Shown in pieces: positions 50,989-59,559 of a stretch of 59,559 bases of DNA. Source of the stretch: Actinomycetota bacterium (GTDB lineage: Bacteria > Actinomycetota > Acidimicrobiia > Acidimicrobiales > MedAcidi-G1); the NCBI GenBank assembly GCA_018673475.1, contig JABHCN010000034.1, positions 1-59,559 on the forward strand, read 5' to 3'. Numbering within the stretch: position 1 is the first letter of the stretch; each line of letters opens with the position of its first letter. A model generated the notes under the pieces. It did not search any database. It had not been told where the DNA came from and saw nothing but the letters and a program-made list of their open reading frames with translations. The translations under genes were made by a program, and so were the position numbers.

Positions 50989-53900
50989 GTGAGCGCCGAC
51001 TTCACGCACCTCCACGTCCACACGGAGTTCTCAATGCTGGACGGAGCAGCAAGGGTCGATGAACTCGTAGCCGCCGCTGCTGCTGATGGCCAGACAGCGC
51101 TCGGAATCACCGACCACGGCAACATGTATGGGGTCCTCGACTTCTACCGGGCCTGCAGGGCCCAGGGCATCAAGCCCATCATCGGCACCGAGGCCTACAT
51201 GGCCCACGAGGACCGCACTGAACGGCCCTCGAGGCGTGGGAGGGTCGACGACTCCGGTGGCGAGACTGACGGCGGACGAAAGCTCATGTACCACCTGACG
51301 CTGTTGGCCGAGAACAACACCGGCTACAGGAACCTCATTCAGGTTGCCAGCCGTGCCTTCATGGAGGGCTACTACTACAAGCCGCGTGTCGATTGGGAGG
51401 TGCTGGCCGACCACAGCGAGGGCATCATCGCCACCACAGGTTGCCTGGGTGGGCATGTGCTCCAATCGCTTCTGCGCGACAACTACGACGAGGCACTGGC
51501 AAAGGCGGCCCGTTTTCAGGAGATCTTCGGAAGGGACAACCTGTTCGTGGAACTCCAGGATCAGGGGATTCCCGAACAGCACCGAACCAACCCCCAGTTG
51601 ATCAAGATCGCCAAGGAGATCAACGCCCCGCTGCTCGCCACCAACGACAGCCACTACACCCATCAAGACGATGCGGTCGCCCACGATGCGCTCCTGTGTG
51701 TGCAGACCGGATCATTGGTGAGCGACCCGGACCGCTTCAGATTCAGCGGCGACCAGCACTACCTGAAGAGCGCGCACGAGATGCGAAGCCTGTTCCGCGA
51801 ACTGCCCGATGCATGTGACAACACGCTGTGGATCGCCGAACGTTCTGACGTGGAGATTGAGTTCGGCAGCCCACAGTTACCTGACTTCCCGATTCCATCC
51901 GAGTTCGACGACCACGACGCCTATCTGGAACACCTCACATTCGAGGGTGCCCGGCGGCGTTGGGGGTCAGATCTTCCCGACCACGTGGTGGACCGCCTGA
52001 CTTTTGAGTTGCGCACCATCCGCGACATGGGCTTCTCCTCGTATTTCCTCATCACCTGGGACCTGATCAGGTACGCAAGGGACAGAGGCATCAGGGTCGG
52101 CCCCGGGCGCGGGAGTGCAACCGGCTGCGCGGTCGCCTACTGCCTGTGGATCACCGACCTGGACCCGATTCGCTACGACCTCCTCTTCGAACGGTTCTTG
52201 AACCCCAGTCGCAGTTCGATGCCGGATATCGACATGGACTTCGACTCGAGGCACCGCGACGAGCTGATCCGGTACGCGGCAGAGAAGTACGGCAGGGACC
52301 ACGTGGCTCAGATAGTCACGTTCTCTCAGATCAAGGCACGGGCAGCCGTAAGGGACGCAGCTCGGGTGCTCGGCTACCCGTATGCAGTAGGCGACAAGAT
52401 TGCCAAGGCGATGCCACCACTCGTAATGGGGCGAGACACACCTCTCGGGGCATGTCTGGAGGAGACCGAGAAGCACCGGGATGGCTACAAGGCGGCAGCT
52501 GATCTCCGCGAGATGTACACCACCGACTCCGATGTCAAGGCTGTTGTGGACGTGGCCAAGGGACTTGAGGGTCTACGGCGTCAGGACGGAATCCACGCTG
52601 CCGCAGTGGTGATCACCAAGGAGCCACTTACCGACTACCTGCCGATCCAGCGGAAACCCGAGTCTGGCCAGGCCCCCGAGGACGCACCGGTCGTAACCCA
52701 GTACGAGATGCACGGGGTCGAGGACCTGGGCCTACTCAAGATGGACTTCCTGGGGCTGCGAAACCTCGATGTCATAACCGACACGCTCGAGCTCGTAAGG
52801 CGTACCAGCGGAGTCGAGGTCGACATTGATTCTGTGGACCTCGAGGACCAACCCACGTATGACCTGCTGTCAAGGGGCGACTCGATCGGCGTGTTCCAGC
52901 TGGAATCGGGGCCGATGCGCGCCCTGATGCGCTCCCTTGCGCCTTCCAGCTTCGACGACGTGGCTGCCCTTGTCGGCCTCTACAGGCCAGGCCCGATGGC
53001 GGCCAACATGCACAACGACTACGCGGACCGCAAGAACGGTCGGCAGCCGGTTACCTACATCCACCCCGACGCTGAGGAGATCCTCGCCGACACATACGGC
53101 CTGATGGTCTACCAGGAGTCCGTGATGCGGGTGGCCCAGAAGTTTGCCGGCTACTCGCTTGCACAGGCCGACAACCTCCGCAAGGCCTGTGGCAAGAAGA
53201 TCCGCGAGATGATGCAGCAGGAACGCGACGGGTTCATCAGCGGCTGCGAGGAGACCGGCTACGGGAGTGCCCTCGGCGAGGAACTGTTCGACATCATCGA
53301 ACAGTTCGCCGATTACGCCTTCAACAAGAGCCACGCCTACGGCTACGGCCTGATCGCCTATCAGATCGCCTACCTCAAGGCCCACTACCCGGTCGAGTAC
53401 ATGGCAGCACTGTTGACCAGCGTCAAGTCGAACCTCGACAAGGCGGGGGTCTACCTCAACGAGTGCCGGATACTGGGAATCGAGGTTGTTGTCCCCGACA
53501 TCAACAAGGCCCGCTCAGACTTCAATCCCGTGCCGGCGGGGGGCGGTGGAGGCCCTGGCCAGATCGTGTTCGGCCTCTCAGCCGTGCGAAACGTCGGCTC
53601 CGGCCTGGTGGAACTCATAGAAGCGGAGCGGGACGCCTCGGGCCCGTTCACGGACTTCTACAGCTTCGTTGAACGCTGCGATATGGGTGTCTTGAACAAG
53701 CGAACGGTCGAGTCGTTGATCAAGGCGGGGTCGTTCGACAGCCTCGGCCACCCGCGCCAGGGACTGCTCCATGCCCATGAGCAGATCATCGATCACATCC
53801 TGGCGCGCCGCAGGGAACATGACATGGGAGTCATGTCGTTGTTCGGTACAGATGAAACAGGGCCGTCGTTTGATGAGAGGGCTGAGATCGCCGACGTTGA

Positions 53901-54528
53901 GTTCGACAAGTCGACCCGCCTGGCCTTCGAAAAGGAGATGCTGGGCCTCTACGTGTCGGACCATCCGCTACGCGGCTACGAGGGTGCACTCCGCCGGCGA
54001 ACCGACACGAGCATTGCTGAACTCCGTGAGACCGAGGACGGCATGTTTCGCACAGTTGGTGGGGTGGTCACGAACCTGAACAAGAAGTGGACCCGTCGCG
54101 GTGACCTGATGGCGGTCTTCGATCTTGAGGACCTCGAGGGTTCGATCGAGGTGATGGTGTTCCCGAAGACCATGACGGAACATGGACACAAGTTGGCTGA
54201 CGACGCCGTGGTCCTGTTGAGGGGGCGGCTCGACACCCGGGAGGACTCCCCGAAGCTGATCTGCATGGAGGTTGAGGTGTTTGACACCTCGAGCATCGGG
54301 GTCTCAAAGCCGGTGCGCATCAAGCTGCCGCTCGAGCAGGTCAGCGAGGCTGCGATCGACGAGTTGAAGACCCTCTTGAGTTCACACCCCGGCGATTCCG
54401 AGGTGTTCCTACACCTCGGCGACAGGCACGTGCTTAGCCTTCCGGCAGAGTTCAGCGTGGATCCGGCGGGCGGTCTCGTCGCCGAGATCAGGGTGTTGCT
54501 GGGGGCAGAATCGGTCCTGACCGGCTGA
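50989..54528 (+). CDS. dnaE: DNA polymerase III alpha subunit
   Basis: The replicative polymerase, 1179 residues (usual for DnaE1). The N-terminal PHP domain keeps its metal ligands (HLHVHTEFS, ITDHGNMYG, GTEAYM, a Cys in TTGCLGG, and TNDSHYT), so it may have its own proofreading exonuclease. The C-family palm has GPGRGSATG, the catalytic Asp pair in PDIDMDFDSRHRDELI and a third in YRPGPM-adjacent sequence. Helix-hairpin-helix, OB fold (TVGGVVTNLNKKW and MAVFDLEDLEGSIEVMVFP) and the C-terminal part follow. Starts at GTG. Confidence 0.96.
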   Translation: MSADFTHLHVHTEFSMLDGAARVDELVAAAAADGQTALGITDHGNMYGVLDFYRACRAQGIKPIIGTEAYMAHEDRTERPSRRGRVDDSGGETDGGRKLMYHLTLLAENNTGYRNLIQVASRAFMEGYYYKPRVDWEVLADHSEGIIATTGCLGGHVLQSLLRDNYDEALAKAARFQEIFGRDNLFVELQDQGIPEQHRTNPQLIKIAKEINAPLLATNDSHYTHQDDAVAHDALLCVQTGSLVSDPDRFRFSGDQHYLKSAHEMRSLFRELPDACDNTLWIAERSDVEIEFGSPQLPDFPIPSEFDDHDAYLEHLTFEGARRRWGSDLPDHVVDRLTFELRTIRDMGFSSYFLITWDLIRYARDRGIRVGPGRGSATGCAVAYCLWITDLDPIRYDLLFERFLNPSRSSMPDIDMDFDSRHRDELIRYAAEKYGRDHVAQIVTFSQIKARAAVRDAARVLGYPYAVGDKIAKAMPPLVMGRDTPLGACLEETEKHRDGYKAAADLREMYTTDSDVKAVVDVAKGLEGLRRQDGIHAAAVVITKEPLTDYLPIQRKPESGQAPEDAPVVTQYEMHGVEDLGLLKMDFLGLRNLDVITDTLELVRRTSGVEVDIDSVDLEDQPTYDLLSRGDSIGVFQLESGPMRALMRSLAPSSFDDVAALVGLYRPGPMAANMHNDYADRKNGRQPVTYIHPDAEEILADTYGLMVYQESVMRVAQKFAGYSLAQADNLRKACGKKIREMMQQERDGFISGCEETGYGSALGEELFDIIEQFADYAFNKSHAYGYGLIAYQIAYLKAHYPVEYMAALLTSVKSNLDKAGVYLNECRILGIEVVVPDINKARSDFNPVPAGGGGGPGQIVFGLSAVRNVGSGLVELIEAERDASGPFTDFYSFVERCDMGVLNKRTVESLIKAGSFDSLGHPRQGLLHAHEQIIDHILARRREHDMGVMSLFGTDETGPSFDERAEIADVEFDKSTRLAFEKEMLGLYVSDHPLRGYEGALRRRTDTSIAELRETEDGMFRTVGGVVTNLNKKWTRRGDLMAVFDLEDLEGSIEVMVFPKTMTEHGHKLADDAVVLLRGRLDTREDSPKLICMEVEVFDTSSIGVSKPVRIKLPLEQVSEAAIDELKTLLSSHPGDSEVFLHLGDRHVLSLPAEFSVDPAGGLVAEIRVLLGAESVLTG

Positions 54529-54598
54529 AAAGCGTGTTGCCCAGAACGACAGGGTTGGGATAGTGCCAGTGCTCCGGCAGGATGGAGGGGCGTTCGGC

Positions 54599-54628
54599 TT
54601 GCGAATTCGGCCGAATGTCCGCTGTAAT
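54599..54628 (+). promoter_or_regulatory. Candidate promoter with a palindrome in the spacer
   Basis: TTGCGA (54599-54604) and TGTAAT (54623-54628) are 18 bases apart. The first 12 spacer bases are a perfect palindrome, ATTCGGCCGAAT (54605-54616), where a bound repressor would block RNA polymerase. It lies 63 bases before the next gene. Confidence 0.45.
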
Positions 54629-54690
54629 TGCCCGGCGCAGGCCGGACAAGAAGGTCGGCAAATCAGTCAGCTAGCGAGGGGCCGGAGTCG

Positions 54691-55359
54691 ATGGCAATCG
54701 AGGTTGAGACCAAGGATTGCACGATGCTCGGTGATGCCGAGATTGAGGAGATGGCCGATCTCTCGGCCGCCGGACCAAACTCGTTCGGAATCGGCATGCT
54801 CTCAAAGCAGACCGAGGAATGGGTTCTGGTTACCACCGCCCGTGAGGGTGGGCACCTGAAGGGCTTCGCCTTCTGCACCCTCGAGCGCATCGGTGGCACC
54901 CCGAGCGTGATTATCGGGCTGGCCTCGATTCGCCGAACCAGCAAGCGCGACACGGTTCTGCGTGCGGTTATGGCCGAGCAGCTCAGAAGGGCGGCTCTGG
55001 CCTTCCCCGACGAGGATGTGGTCATAGGCGCCCGCTTCAACGATCCTTCCGGCTTTGAGGCATACCGCACGCTCGTCGACGTCGTACCCCGTCCCGGCCA
55101 CAAGGCTGCAGGTGAGGAACGTGCATGGGGGCGGCGCTTCGTAAAGAGGTTCGGAATGTCGTCGCTGTCCTACAACGAGCGCACCTTTCTCGCCCCCGGA
55201 TGCGACGGCCAACCATGCGTTTTCGACCACGCCAGCCTCACGCCAGAGAAGATCGACCCCGATGTGGCCGACTACTTCGGTGGCCTGGACCATAAGCGTG
55301 GCGATGTCCTGGTTGCCTGCGGATGGGCGATGGCCGAAAGCCTCGAGAAACTCCTCTGA
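54691..55359 (+). CDS. Conserved hypothetical protein, family not recognised
   Basis: A 222-residue soluble protein. The middle (VLVTTAREGGHLKGFAFCTLERIGGTPSVIIGLASI, broken here as LKGFAFCTLERIGG and VIIGLASIRRTSKRDTVLRA, then MAEQLRRAALAFPDEDVVIGARFNDPSGF) has the strand-helix order of an acyltransferase (GNAT), but no clear acetyl-CoA P-loop was found. The end has CDGQPCVFDHASL and VADYFGGLDHKRGDVLV. Codon use matches neighbours, so it is a true gene. ATG at 54691 is used because upstream residues are not coding-like. Confidence 0.65.
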   Translation: MAIEVETKDCTMLGDAEIEEMADLSAAGPNSFGIGMLSKQTEEWVLVTTAREGGHLKGFAFCTLERIGGTPSVIIGLASIRRTSKRDTVLRAVMAEQLRRAALAFPDEDVVIGARFNDPSGFEAYRTLVDVVPRPGHKAAGEERAWGRRFVKRFGMSSLSYNERTFLAPGCDGQPCVFDHASLTPEKIDPDVADYFGGLDHKRGDVLVACGWAMAESLEKLL

Positions 55360-55385
55360 GCAGGCCTCCCAGAGCGGTCGACGAC

Positions 55386-55991
55386 ATGTCGGTCAACGAG
55401 GCTCTGGCGGCTAGAAGAACCTGCCGTTCCTTCACCCGGGAGCCGCTGGGTGGCGGCGTCATCGACCGCCTGTTGGATCGGGCCCGTCGCACTCCGACTG
55501 CCGGCAACTGTCAGGGAGTCGAGTTCTTGGTTCTTGAGGGCCCGGGCGAGGTCGCAGCGTTCTGGGACACGACACTTCCCTCGGAGAAGCACTCAGGGTT
55601 TCCATGGCCCGGATTGCTGCTGGCCCCCGCCATCGTCATCCCGTTCGGCCTTCCCGATGTCTACCTCGAGAGGTATGGCGAGGACGACAAGGTAGCCACC
55701 GGTCTGGGCGTCGACGCTGCCGACTGGTCAGTACCGTACTGGCTGACCGATGCGGCGTTTGCGGCAATGGCTCTCCAGTTGCTGGTGGTAGAAGAGAGCC
55801 TGGGTTGTTGCTTCTTCGGCCTGTTCGGCAACGAGGGTGCAGTTCGCCGGAGGTTCGATGTGCCGGGGAGCGCCCGCTCACCCGGCGCCATCGCGATAGG
55901 TCACCCGGACCATGTGGCCCTACGACCGAGCACCTCGGCGGCGCGGTCCAGGCGGCCAGTCGCCTCTGTCGTGCACCACGGCTGCTGGTAG
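55386..55991 (+). CDS. Nitroreductase-family flavoprotein
   Basis: A 201-residue protein with the NfsA/NfsB fold. FMN contacts are likely in LAARRTCRSFTREPLGGGVI and the RTPTAGNCQGVEFLVLEG segment (conserved Arg-x-Pro-Ser/Thr-x-x-Asn), and in the C-terminal AIAIGHPD. The family reduces nitro, quinone or enone groups with NAD(P)H. ATG at 55386 lies 26 bases after the previous stop. Substrate unknown. Confidence 0.85.
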   Translation: MSVNEALAARRTCRSFTREPLGGGVIDRLLDRARRTPTAGNCQGVEFLVLEGPGEVAAFWDTTLPSEKHSGFPWPGLLLAPAIVIPFGLPDVYLERYGEDDKVATGLGVDAADWSVPYWLTDAAFAAMALQLLVVEESLGCCFFGLFGNEGAVRRRFDVPGSARSPGAIAIGHPDHVALRPSTSAARSRRPVASVVHHGCW

Positions 55992-56073
55992 TCCCGACTC
56001 TGGCCTGACCGGCTGCCACGGTTAGGGTTCCGCCGAAGCGCTCAGAGCCACGACAGCCCGATATGGAGTAGCA

Positions 56074-56475
56074 ATGGCCAGCACCCGACAGGTACCGATT
56101 GTCGACTATCTGCGGATCGGCGCCCGCCCATACCTGCGTGCCACCGAGTGCGGACACTGCGGTGCCCGATACTTTGATCGCCGTAACGCCTGTGCGAAGT
56201 GCGGCAAGGCCGACTTCGTGAATGCCCGCGTGTCCAACCGGGGGGCGTTGCGCTCGTTCAGCATCGTGCACAGGGCAGCACCGGGGATACCGGTGCCCTA
56301 CGTATCGGCTCTGGTGGAGACCGATGACGGAACCACCGTGCGCTCCAACCTGGTTGACTGCCCGGCCGACCCTGAACACGTGACCCTTGGCATGAAGGTG
56401 CGCCTGGCCACGTACGTGTCGGGCACCGACGACGCCGGAACCGAGTGCGTGGCCTTCGGCTACCGCCCCGTCTGA
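56074..56475 (+). CDS. OB-fold zinc-ribbon protein (DUF35), thiolase partner
   Basis: A 133-residue protein with a rubredoxin-like zinc ribbon (Cys26, Cys29, Cys40, Cys43 in CGHCGARYFDRRNACAKC) and an OB fold (VSNRGALRSFSIVHRA, VSALVETDDGTTVRS). DUF35 proteins form complexes with lipid-transfer-protein-type thiolases, as ChsH2/Ltp2 does in steroid side-chain cleavage. The thiolase gene next door (37-base gap) is the evident partner. Confidence 0.88.
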   Translation: MASTRQVPIVDYLRIGARPYLRATECGHCGARYFDRRNACAKCGKADFVNARVSNRGALRSFSIVHRAAPGIPVPYVSALVETDDGTTVRSNLVDCPADPEHVTLGMKVRLATYVSGTDDAGTECVAFGYRPV

Positions 56476-56512
56476 ACCTAAACCCCCAAACCCTCAGCGA
56501 GAGGACGATTCC

Positions 56513-57712
56513 ATGTCAGGTGACTCAGTCTGGGTACTAGGTACCAGCATGACCAGGTTCGGGCGTTACCCCGACCTGGACGCGGTTGACCTTGCAGCGA
56601 AGGTGTGTCTCGAGGCATTCGCCGATGGTGAGGTGACCGTCCACGACATGGATGTGATGGCCGCTGGGACCCTCTTCCAGGCCAGCACCAGCATGGGTCA
56701 GCGGATCCAGAAGCAGATAGGGCAGACCGGGATACCGGTGTTCAACGTCACCAACGCATGCGCCACCGGTGCCACGGCCATACGGACCGTGTACCTGTCG
56801 ATCAAGGCAGGGGAGGCCTCGATGGGGCTGGCGGTCGGCGTCGAGCAGATGGGCAAGATGGGCCTTCTGCGGGGCGGTTCCAAGGAGGAGGCCAACCTCT
56901 ACGAGCCCGCCGGACGCTACGGCGCGGTGACTGCCGTGGACGGCGTGATCGGTACCGAGACCATGCCGGGTGTTTTCGCCCAGGCGGGCATGGCGTACGC
57001 CTACGAAAACGACGGCGTCGGCTTCGAGCAGTTCGCCAAGGTCGCCTACAAGAACCATCTCCACTCCACCCTGAATCCGCTGGCCCAGTACCAGAAGGAG
57101 TTCTCGCTGGAGGAGATCATGGGCTCGCCGGTCCAGAGCTACCCGAACACGCTGCTTATGTGCTGCCCGACCGGTGACGGTGCGGCTGCGGCCGTTCTGG
57201 TCTCAGAGGAACGTCTGCGGTCGATGCCCAAGCGTGTCCAGAAGAGGGCGGTCAAGATCGCAGCATCCGTGCTGACCTCGGATCCCTGGGTTGAAAGCGG
57301 CCAGGTTCAGCCCGACGTGAACACGCTCACCCGCAACGCAGCCAACCAGGCCTACGAGAAGGCCGGCATCGGCCCCGAGGACCTGGACCTGGTTGAACTG
57401 CACGACTGCTTCGCAACTGCCGAGTTGATCCACTACGACAACCTGGGCCTGTGTGAGCCGGGTGGTGCTGGTGACTTCATCGACTCCGGCGCACCGTTCC
57501 GAGATGGCACAACGCCCGTGAACGTGTCAGGTGGGCTCATCTCAAAGGGCCACCCGATCGGAGCCACCGGGGTGGCCAACGTGTTCGAGGTGACAACCCA
57601 CCTGCGTGGTGAGGCTGGAGACCGCCAGATCAAGGGCGCCAAGGTCGGCCTCGCTCACGTCATCGGCCTGGGTTCCTCATGCGGCATCCACATCCTGGAA
57701 AAGGCCGCCTGA
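56513..57712 (+). CDS. SCP-x/lipid-transfer-protein-type thiolase
   Basis: A 399-residue thiolase-fold enzyme. Cys83 in NACATGAT is the active-site nucleophile position; other motifs are VELHDCFATAELI and GGLISKGHPIGATG. This branch includes SCP-2 thiolases and retro-aldol lyases (Ltp), which act with DUF35 proteins such as that upstream. It probably acts on acyl-CoA intermediates of lipid or steroid-like compounds; acetyl-CoA acetyltransferase activity is also possible. GAGAGGACGATTCC precedes the ATG. Confidence 0.9.
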   Translation: MSGDSVWVLGTSMTRFGRYPDLDAVDLAAKVCLEAFADGEVTVHDMDVMAAGTLFQASTSMGQRIQKQIGQTGIPVFNVTNACATGATAIRTVYLSIKAGEASMGLAVGVEQMGKMGLLRGGSKEEANLYEPAGRYGAVTAVDGVIGTETMPGVFAQAGMAYAYENDGVGFEQFAKVAYKNHLHSTLNPLAQYQKEFSLEEIMGSPVQSYPNTLLMCCPTGDGAAAAVLVSEERLRSMPKRVQKRAVKIAASVLTSDPWVESGQVQPDVNTLTRNAANQAYEKAGIGPEDLDLVELHDCFATAELIHYDNLGLCEPGGAGDFIDSGAPFRDGTTPVNVSGGLISKGHPIGATGVANVFEVTTHLRGEAGDRQIKGAKVGLAHVIGLGSSCGIHILEKAA

Positions 57713-57726
57713 CCCGACTGGCGCGC

Positions 57727-59559
57727 CTAGGTGAGGTCCAGGGTCTCCCTGAGTGCCTCCACGGAGTCCACCGGGGCGAGGCAGGTGTAGTTCCGGCAGA
57801 CATAGGCCAGGCCGTCCTCACGGCCCTCCCAGAGGGGTCCGTCGCCTCTTTCACCCGAGGCCAGCACCACGTTGGGCAGGTAGGCCCGCTGGACGACCTC
57901 GACCAGGTCTGGCCTGACTCCGGGAATCACCACCTCTGTTATTCCCGAGTGGAACAGGTCCACAGCTCCAAGGAGGTGTCCGAACGCCGTGGGATGCCCG
58001 GTTACCCGGTCACCGAGGAGCCTCAGCACGCCTTCGGCGGCCTCGGTGTAGCGCTTCTCGCCGACGAGGGCGCCGAGGCGGAGCAGGGCTACCGCAGCCA
58101 GGCTGTTGGCAGACGGCTGGGCGTTGTCCATCAGGTCCTTGGGGCGCATCACGAGAGCCTCGGCGTCACTTCCGGTGGTGTGGAAGCCACCGTTGTCGAG
58201 ATCGCTGAACAGGGCCAACAGGACCTCAGCTGTTGAGACGGCAGCCTCGGTCCAGCGGATCTCGCCCGTGGCCTCACCGAGGCGGGTCAGGCCGTCGATC
58301 ATCGCCGCGTGGTCGGCGGCGTAGCCGAGGTGGCGTGCACCTCCGTCGGCCTGCCAGGAGCGCAGCCAGCGGCCGTCAGGGCGCTGCAGAACACGGCACA
58401 GAAAGTCCCCGTTGGCCCGGGCGGGCTCCAGCCAGTCGGATTTTCCCGTTGCCATCGCCGCATCGGCCAGGGTCGCCAGCATCAGGCCGTTCCACTCGGT
58501 CAGGACCTTGTCGTCGAGCCCAGGCCGGACCCTGGCCTCGCGGCGTGCGAACAGGGCCTGTCGTGCCCTCTCGACGTCGTCCGGCCGGAGGAGGTCGCCC
58601 CGGACCGGGCGGTGCAGGATACTTGCTCCCTCGAAGTTGCCGGCCCCGGTGACCCCATACCAGGCGATCGCAGCGTCGGCGTCGGAACCGCACACCTCGC
58701 GCACCTCGGCCTCCGACCAGACGTGGAACCTTCCCTCCACCCCCTCGGAGTCGGCATCCTCAGCTGACAGGAAGCCACCATCGGGGTGCCTCAGGTCCCG
58801 CAGTACGTACTCGATGCACTCAGAGGCCACCTGGCGCCATCGATCGTGCCCCAGGACCTGCCAACCGTGCAGGTAGGCACGGGACAGGAGGGCGTTGTCG
58901 TAGAGCATCTTCTCGAAATGGGGGACCAGCCAGTACCGGTCAACCGAGTACCGGGAGAAGCCGCCACCGAGGTGGTCGTACATCCCACCTGATGCCATGG
59001 CGTCCAAGGTGGTGGTGAGCACCCTGGTCGGCTCAGGCTTCCCGGTATGGGCGATATTTCGCAGCAGTGCCTCGAGGTTCATGGCCTGTGGGAACTTGGG
59101 GGCACCACCAAAGCCGCCCCACTCGTCGTCGTGTACGGCCAGCATCTGGTCGGACGCACCGGCGAGGGTTTCCGGCCCCGGAGGCGCCGCAGCCGGCTCC
59201 ATCTCGGCCTGGCGGGCCATGGTGGCGGTCAGGCGGTCGGCCATGCCATCCAGGTCCTGGCGGTCCTCAGCCCATGCCTTCACGATCGCAGACAGCACCT
59301 GGGGGAACGATGCCATGCCGCCCCTCGGGGTGTCAGGCCAGTAGGTACCGGCATGGAAGGGGCGGCCATCGGGGGTGCAGAAAACGGTCATTGGCCAGCC
59401 ACCCCTCCCGGTCAGCGAGGTAACGGCATCCATGTAGATGGCGTCCACATCGGGCCGCTCCTCCCGATCCACCTTCACGTTCACGAACCCATCGTTCATC
59501 TGGGCGGCGATCTCGGCGTTCTCAAAGGATTCGTGGGCCATCACATGGCACCAGTGGCA
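57727..59559 (-). CDS. YyaL/DUF255 thioredoxin-domain protein, 5'-truncated by window edge
   Basis: About 610 residues are visible; the N-terminus lies beyond the right edge. The first visible residues, CHWCHVMAHESFENAEIAA, hold the CxxC of the thioredoxin-like DUF255 domain, followed by VKVDREERPDVDAIYM and GRGGWPMTVFCTPDGRPFHAGTYWP. The rest is an (alpha/alpha)6 glycosidase-like barrel (GGMYDHLGGGFSRYSVDRYWLVPHFEKMLYDNA, conserved DHLGGGFSRY and HFEKMLYDN). The human homologue is SPATA20. Function is uncertain; a redox or carbohydrate role has been suggested. Confidence 0.92.
   Translation of the reverse strand, partial: CHWCHVMAHESFENAEIAAQMNDGFVNVKVDREERPDVDAIYMDAVTSLTGRGGWPMTVFCTPDGRPFHAGTYWPDTPRGGMASFPQVLSAIVKAWAEDRQDLDGMADRLTATMARQAEMEPAAAPPGPETLAGASDQMLAVHDDEWGGFGGAPKFPQAMNLEALLRNIAHTGKPEPTRVLTTTLDAMASGGMYDHLGGGFSRYSVDRYWLVPHFEKMLYDNALLSRAYLHGWQVLGHDRWRQVASECIEYVLRDLRHPDGGFLSAEDADSEGVEGRFHVWSEAEVREVCGSDADAAIAWYGVTGAGNFEGASILHRPVRGDLLRPDDVERARQALFARREARVRPGLDDKVLTEWNGLMLATLADAAMATGKSDWLEPARANGDFLCRVLQRPDGRWLRSWQADGGARHLGYAADHAAMIDGLTRLGEATGEIRWTEAAVSTAEVLLALFSDLDNGGFHTTGSDAEALVMRPKDLMDNAQPSANSLAAVALLRLGALVGEKRYTEAAEGVLRLLGDRVTGHPTAFGHLLGAVDLFHSGITEVVIPGVRPDLVEVVQRAYLPNVVLASGERGDGPLWEGREDGLAYVCRNYTCLAPVDSVEALRETLDLT

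Overview
The window is a gene-dense stretch of about 59.6 kb of chromosome from a high-GC actinobacterium, most likely a member of the Acidimicrobiia. The lineage evidence is a combination of markers rather than one gene: a WhiB protein, a proteasome activator (Bpa), a PimB'-like mannosyltransferase, a MtrA/MtrB-like two-component pair followed by a GerMN lipoprotein, DUF3040, SepF and DivIVA next to a division cluster without ftsA, and frequent GTG/TTG starts with 4-base stop/start overlaps. No tRNA, rRNA operon, CRISPR array, transposase or integrase was seen.

Layout. 1-4027: end of a URO-D-family methyltransferase gene, a Thr-rich lipoprotein, a convincing creatinase and a MalY/PatB aminotransferase. 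4100-8743: a leftward four-gene 2-oxoacid dehydrogenase operon (E1alpha, E1beta, E2, E3) behind a dyad-rich divergent region (8744-9134). 9135-11518: a PPOX flavoprotein, a zinc-ribbon coiled-coil protein, a membrane protein and a pentapeptide-repeat protein. 11575-12760: RNase P RNA (minus strand) with a small islet inserted at its 3' end, bounded by a 33-base perfect direct repeat. 12897-18559: whiB, trpD, a Cys-rich small protein, queG, pimB, a SRPBCC protein and alaC. 18569-29238: glycerol kinase, phosphofructokinase, the mtrAB-like system, suhB, a Nudix protein, dinB, DUF3040, a ROK kinase and a lipoate ligase.

29438-48746 is the cell wall and division (dcw) supercluster: mraZ, rsmH, ftsL, ftsI, murE, mraY, murD, ftsW, murG, murC, murB, ftsQ, ftsZ, pgeF, yggS, sepF, yggT, divIVA, a dksA-like gene, lspA, rluD. 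Most junctions overlap by 1-10 bases, so the murE-ftsQ block is almost certainly cotranscribed. murF, normally between murE and mraY, is absent; murE and mraY overlap by 4 bases. 48764-59559: an Rrf2 regulator, a phosphodiesterase-fold protein, Bpa, replicative DNA polymerase DnaE, an unrecognised protein, a nitroreductase, a DUF35/thiolase pair and the 5'-truncated end of a YyaL/DUF255 gene.

The strongest unusual signal is the rnpB region: the 3' end of RNase P RNA is duplicated about 0.8 kb away, enclosing one low-GC DUF805-SHOCT gene. This is the pattern left by site-specific integration into an RNA gene. The same RNA also has a compensatory change in the normally near-invariant P4 helix and a GGC instead of GGU in the loop that contacts tRNA CCA. 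All family assignments are from reading translated sequence; no searches were run.
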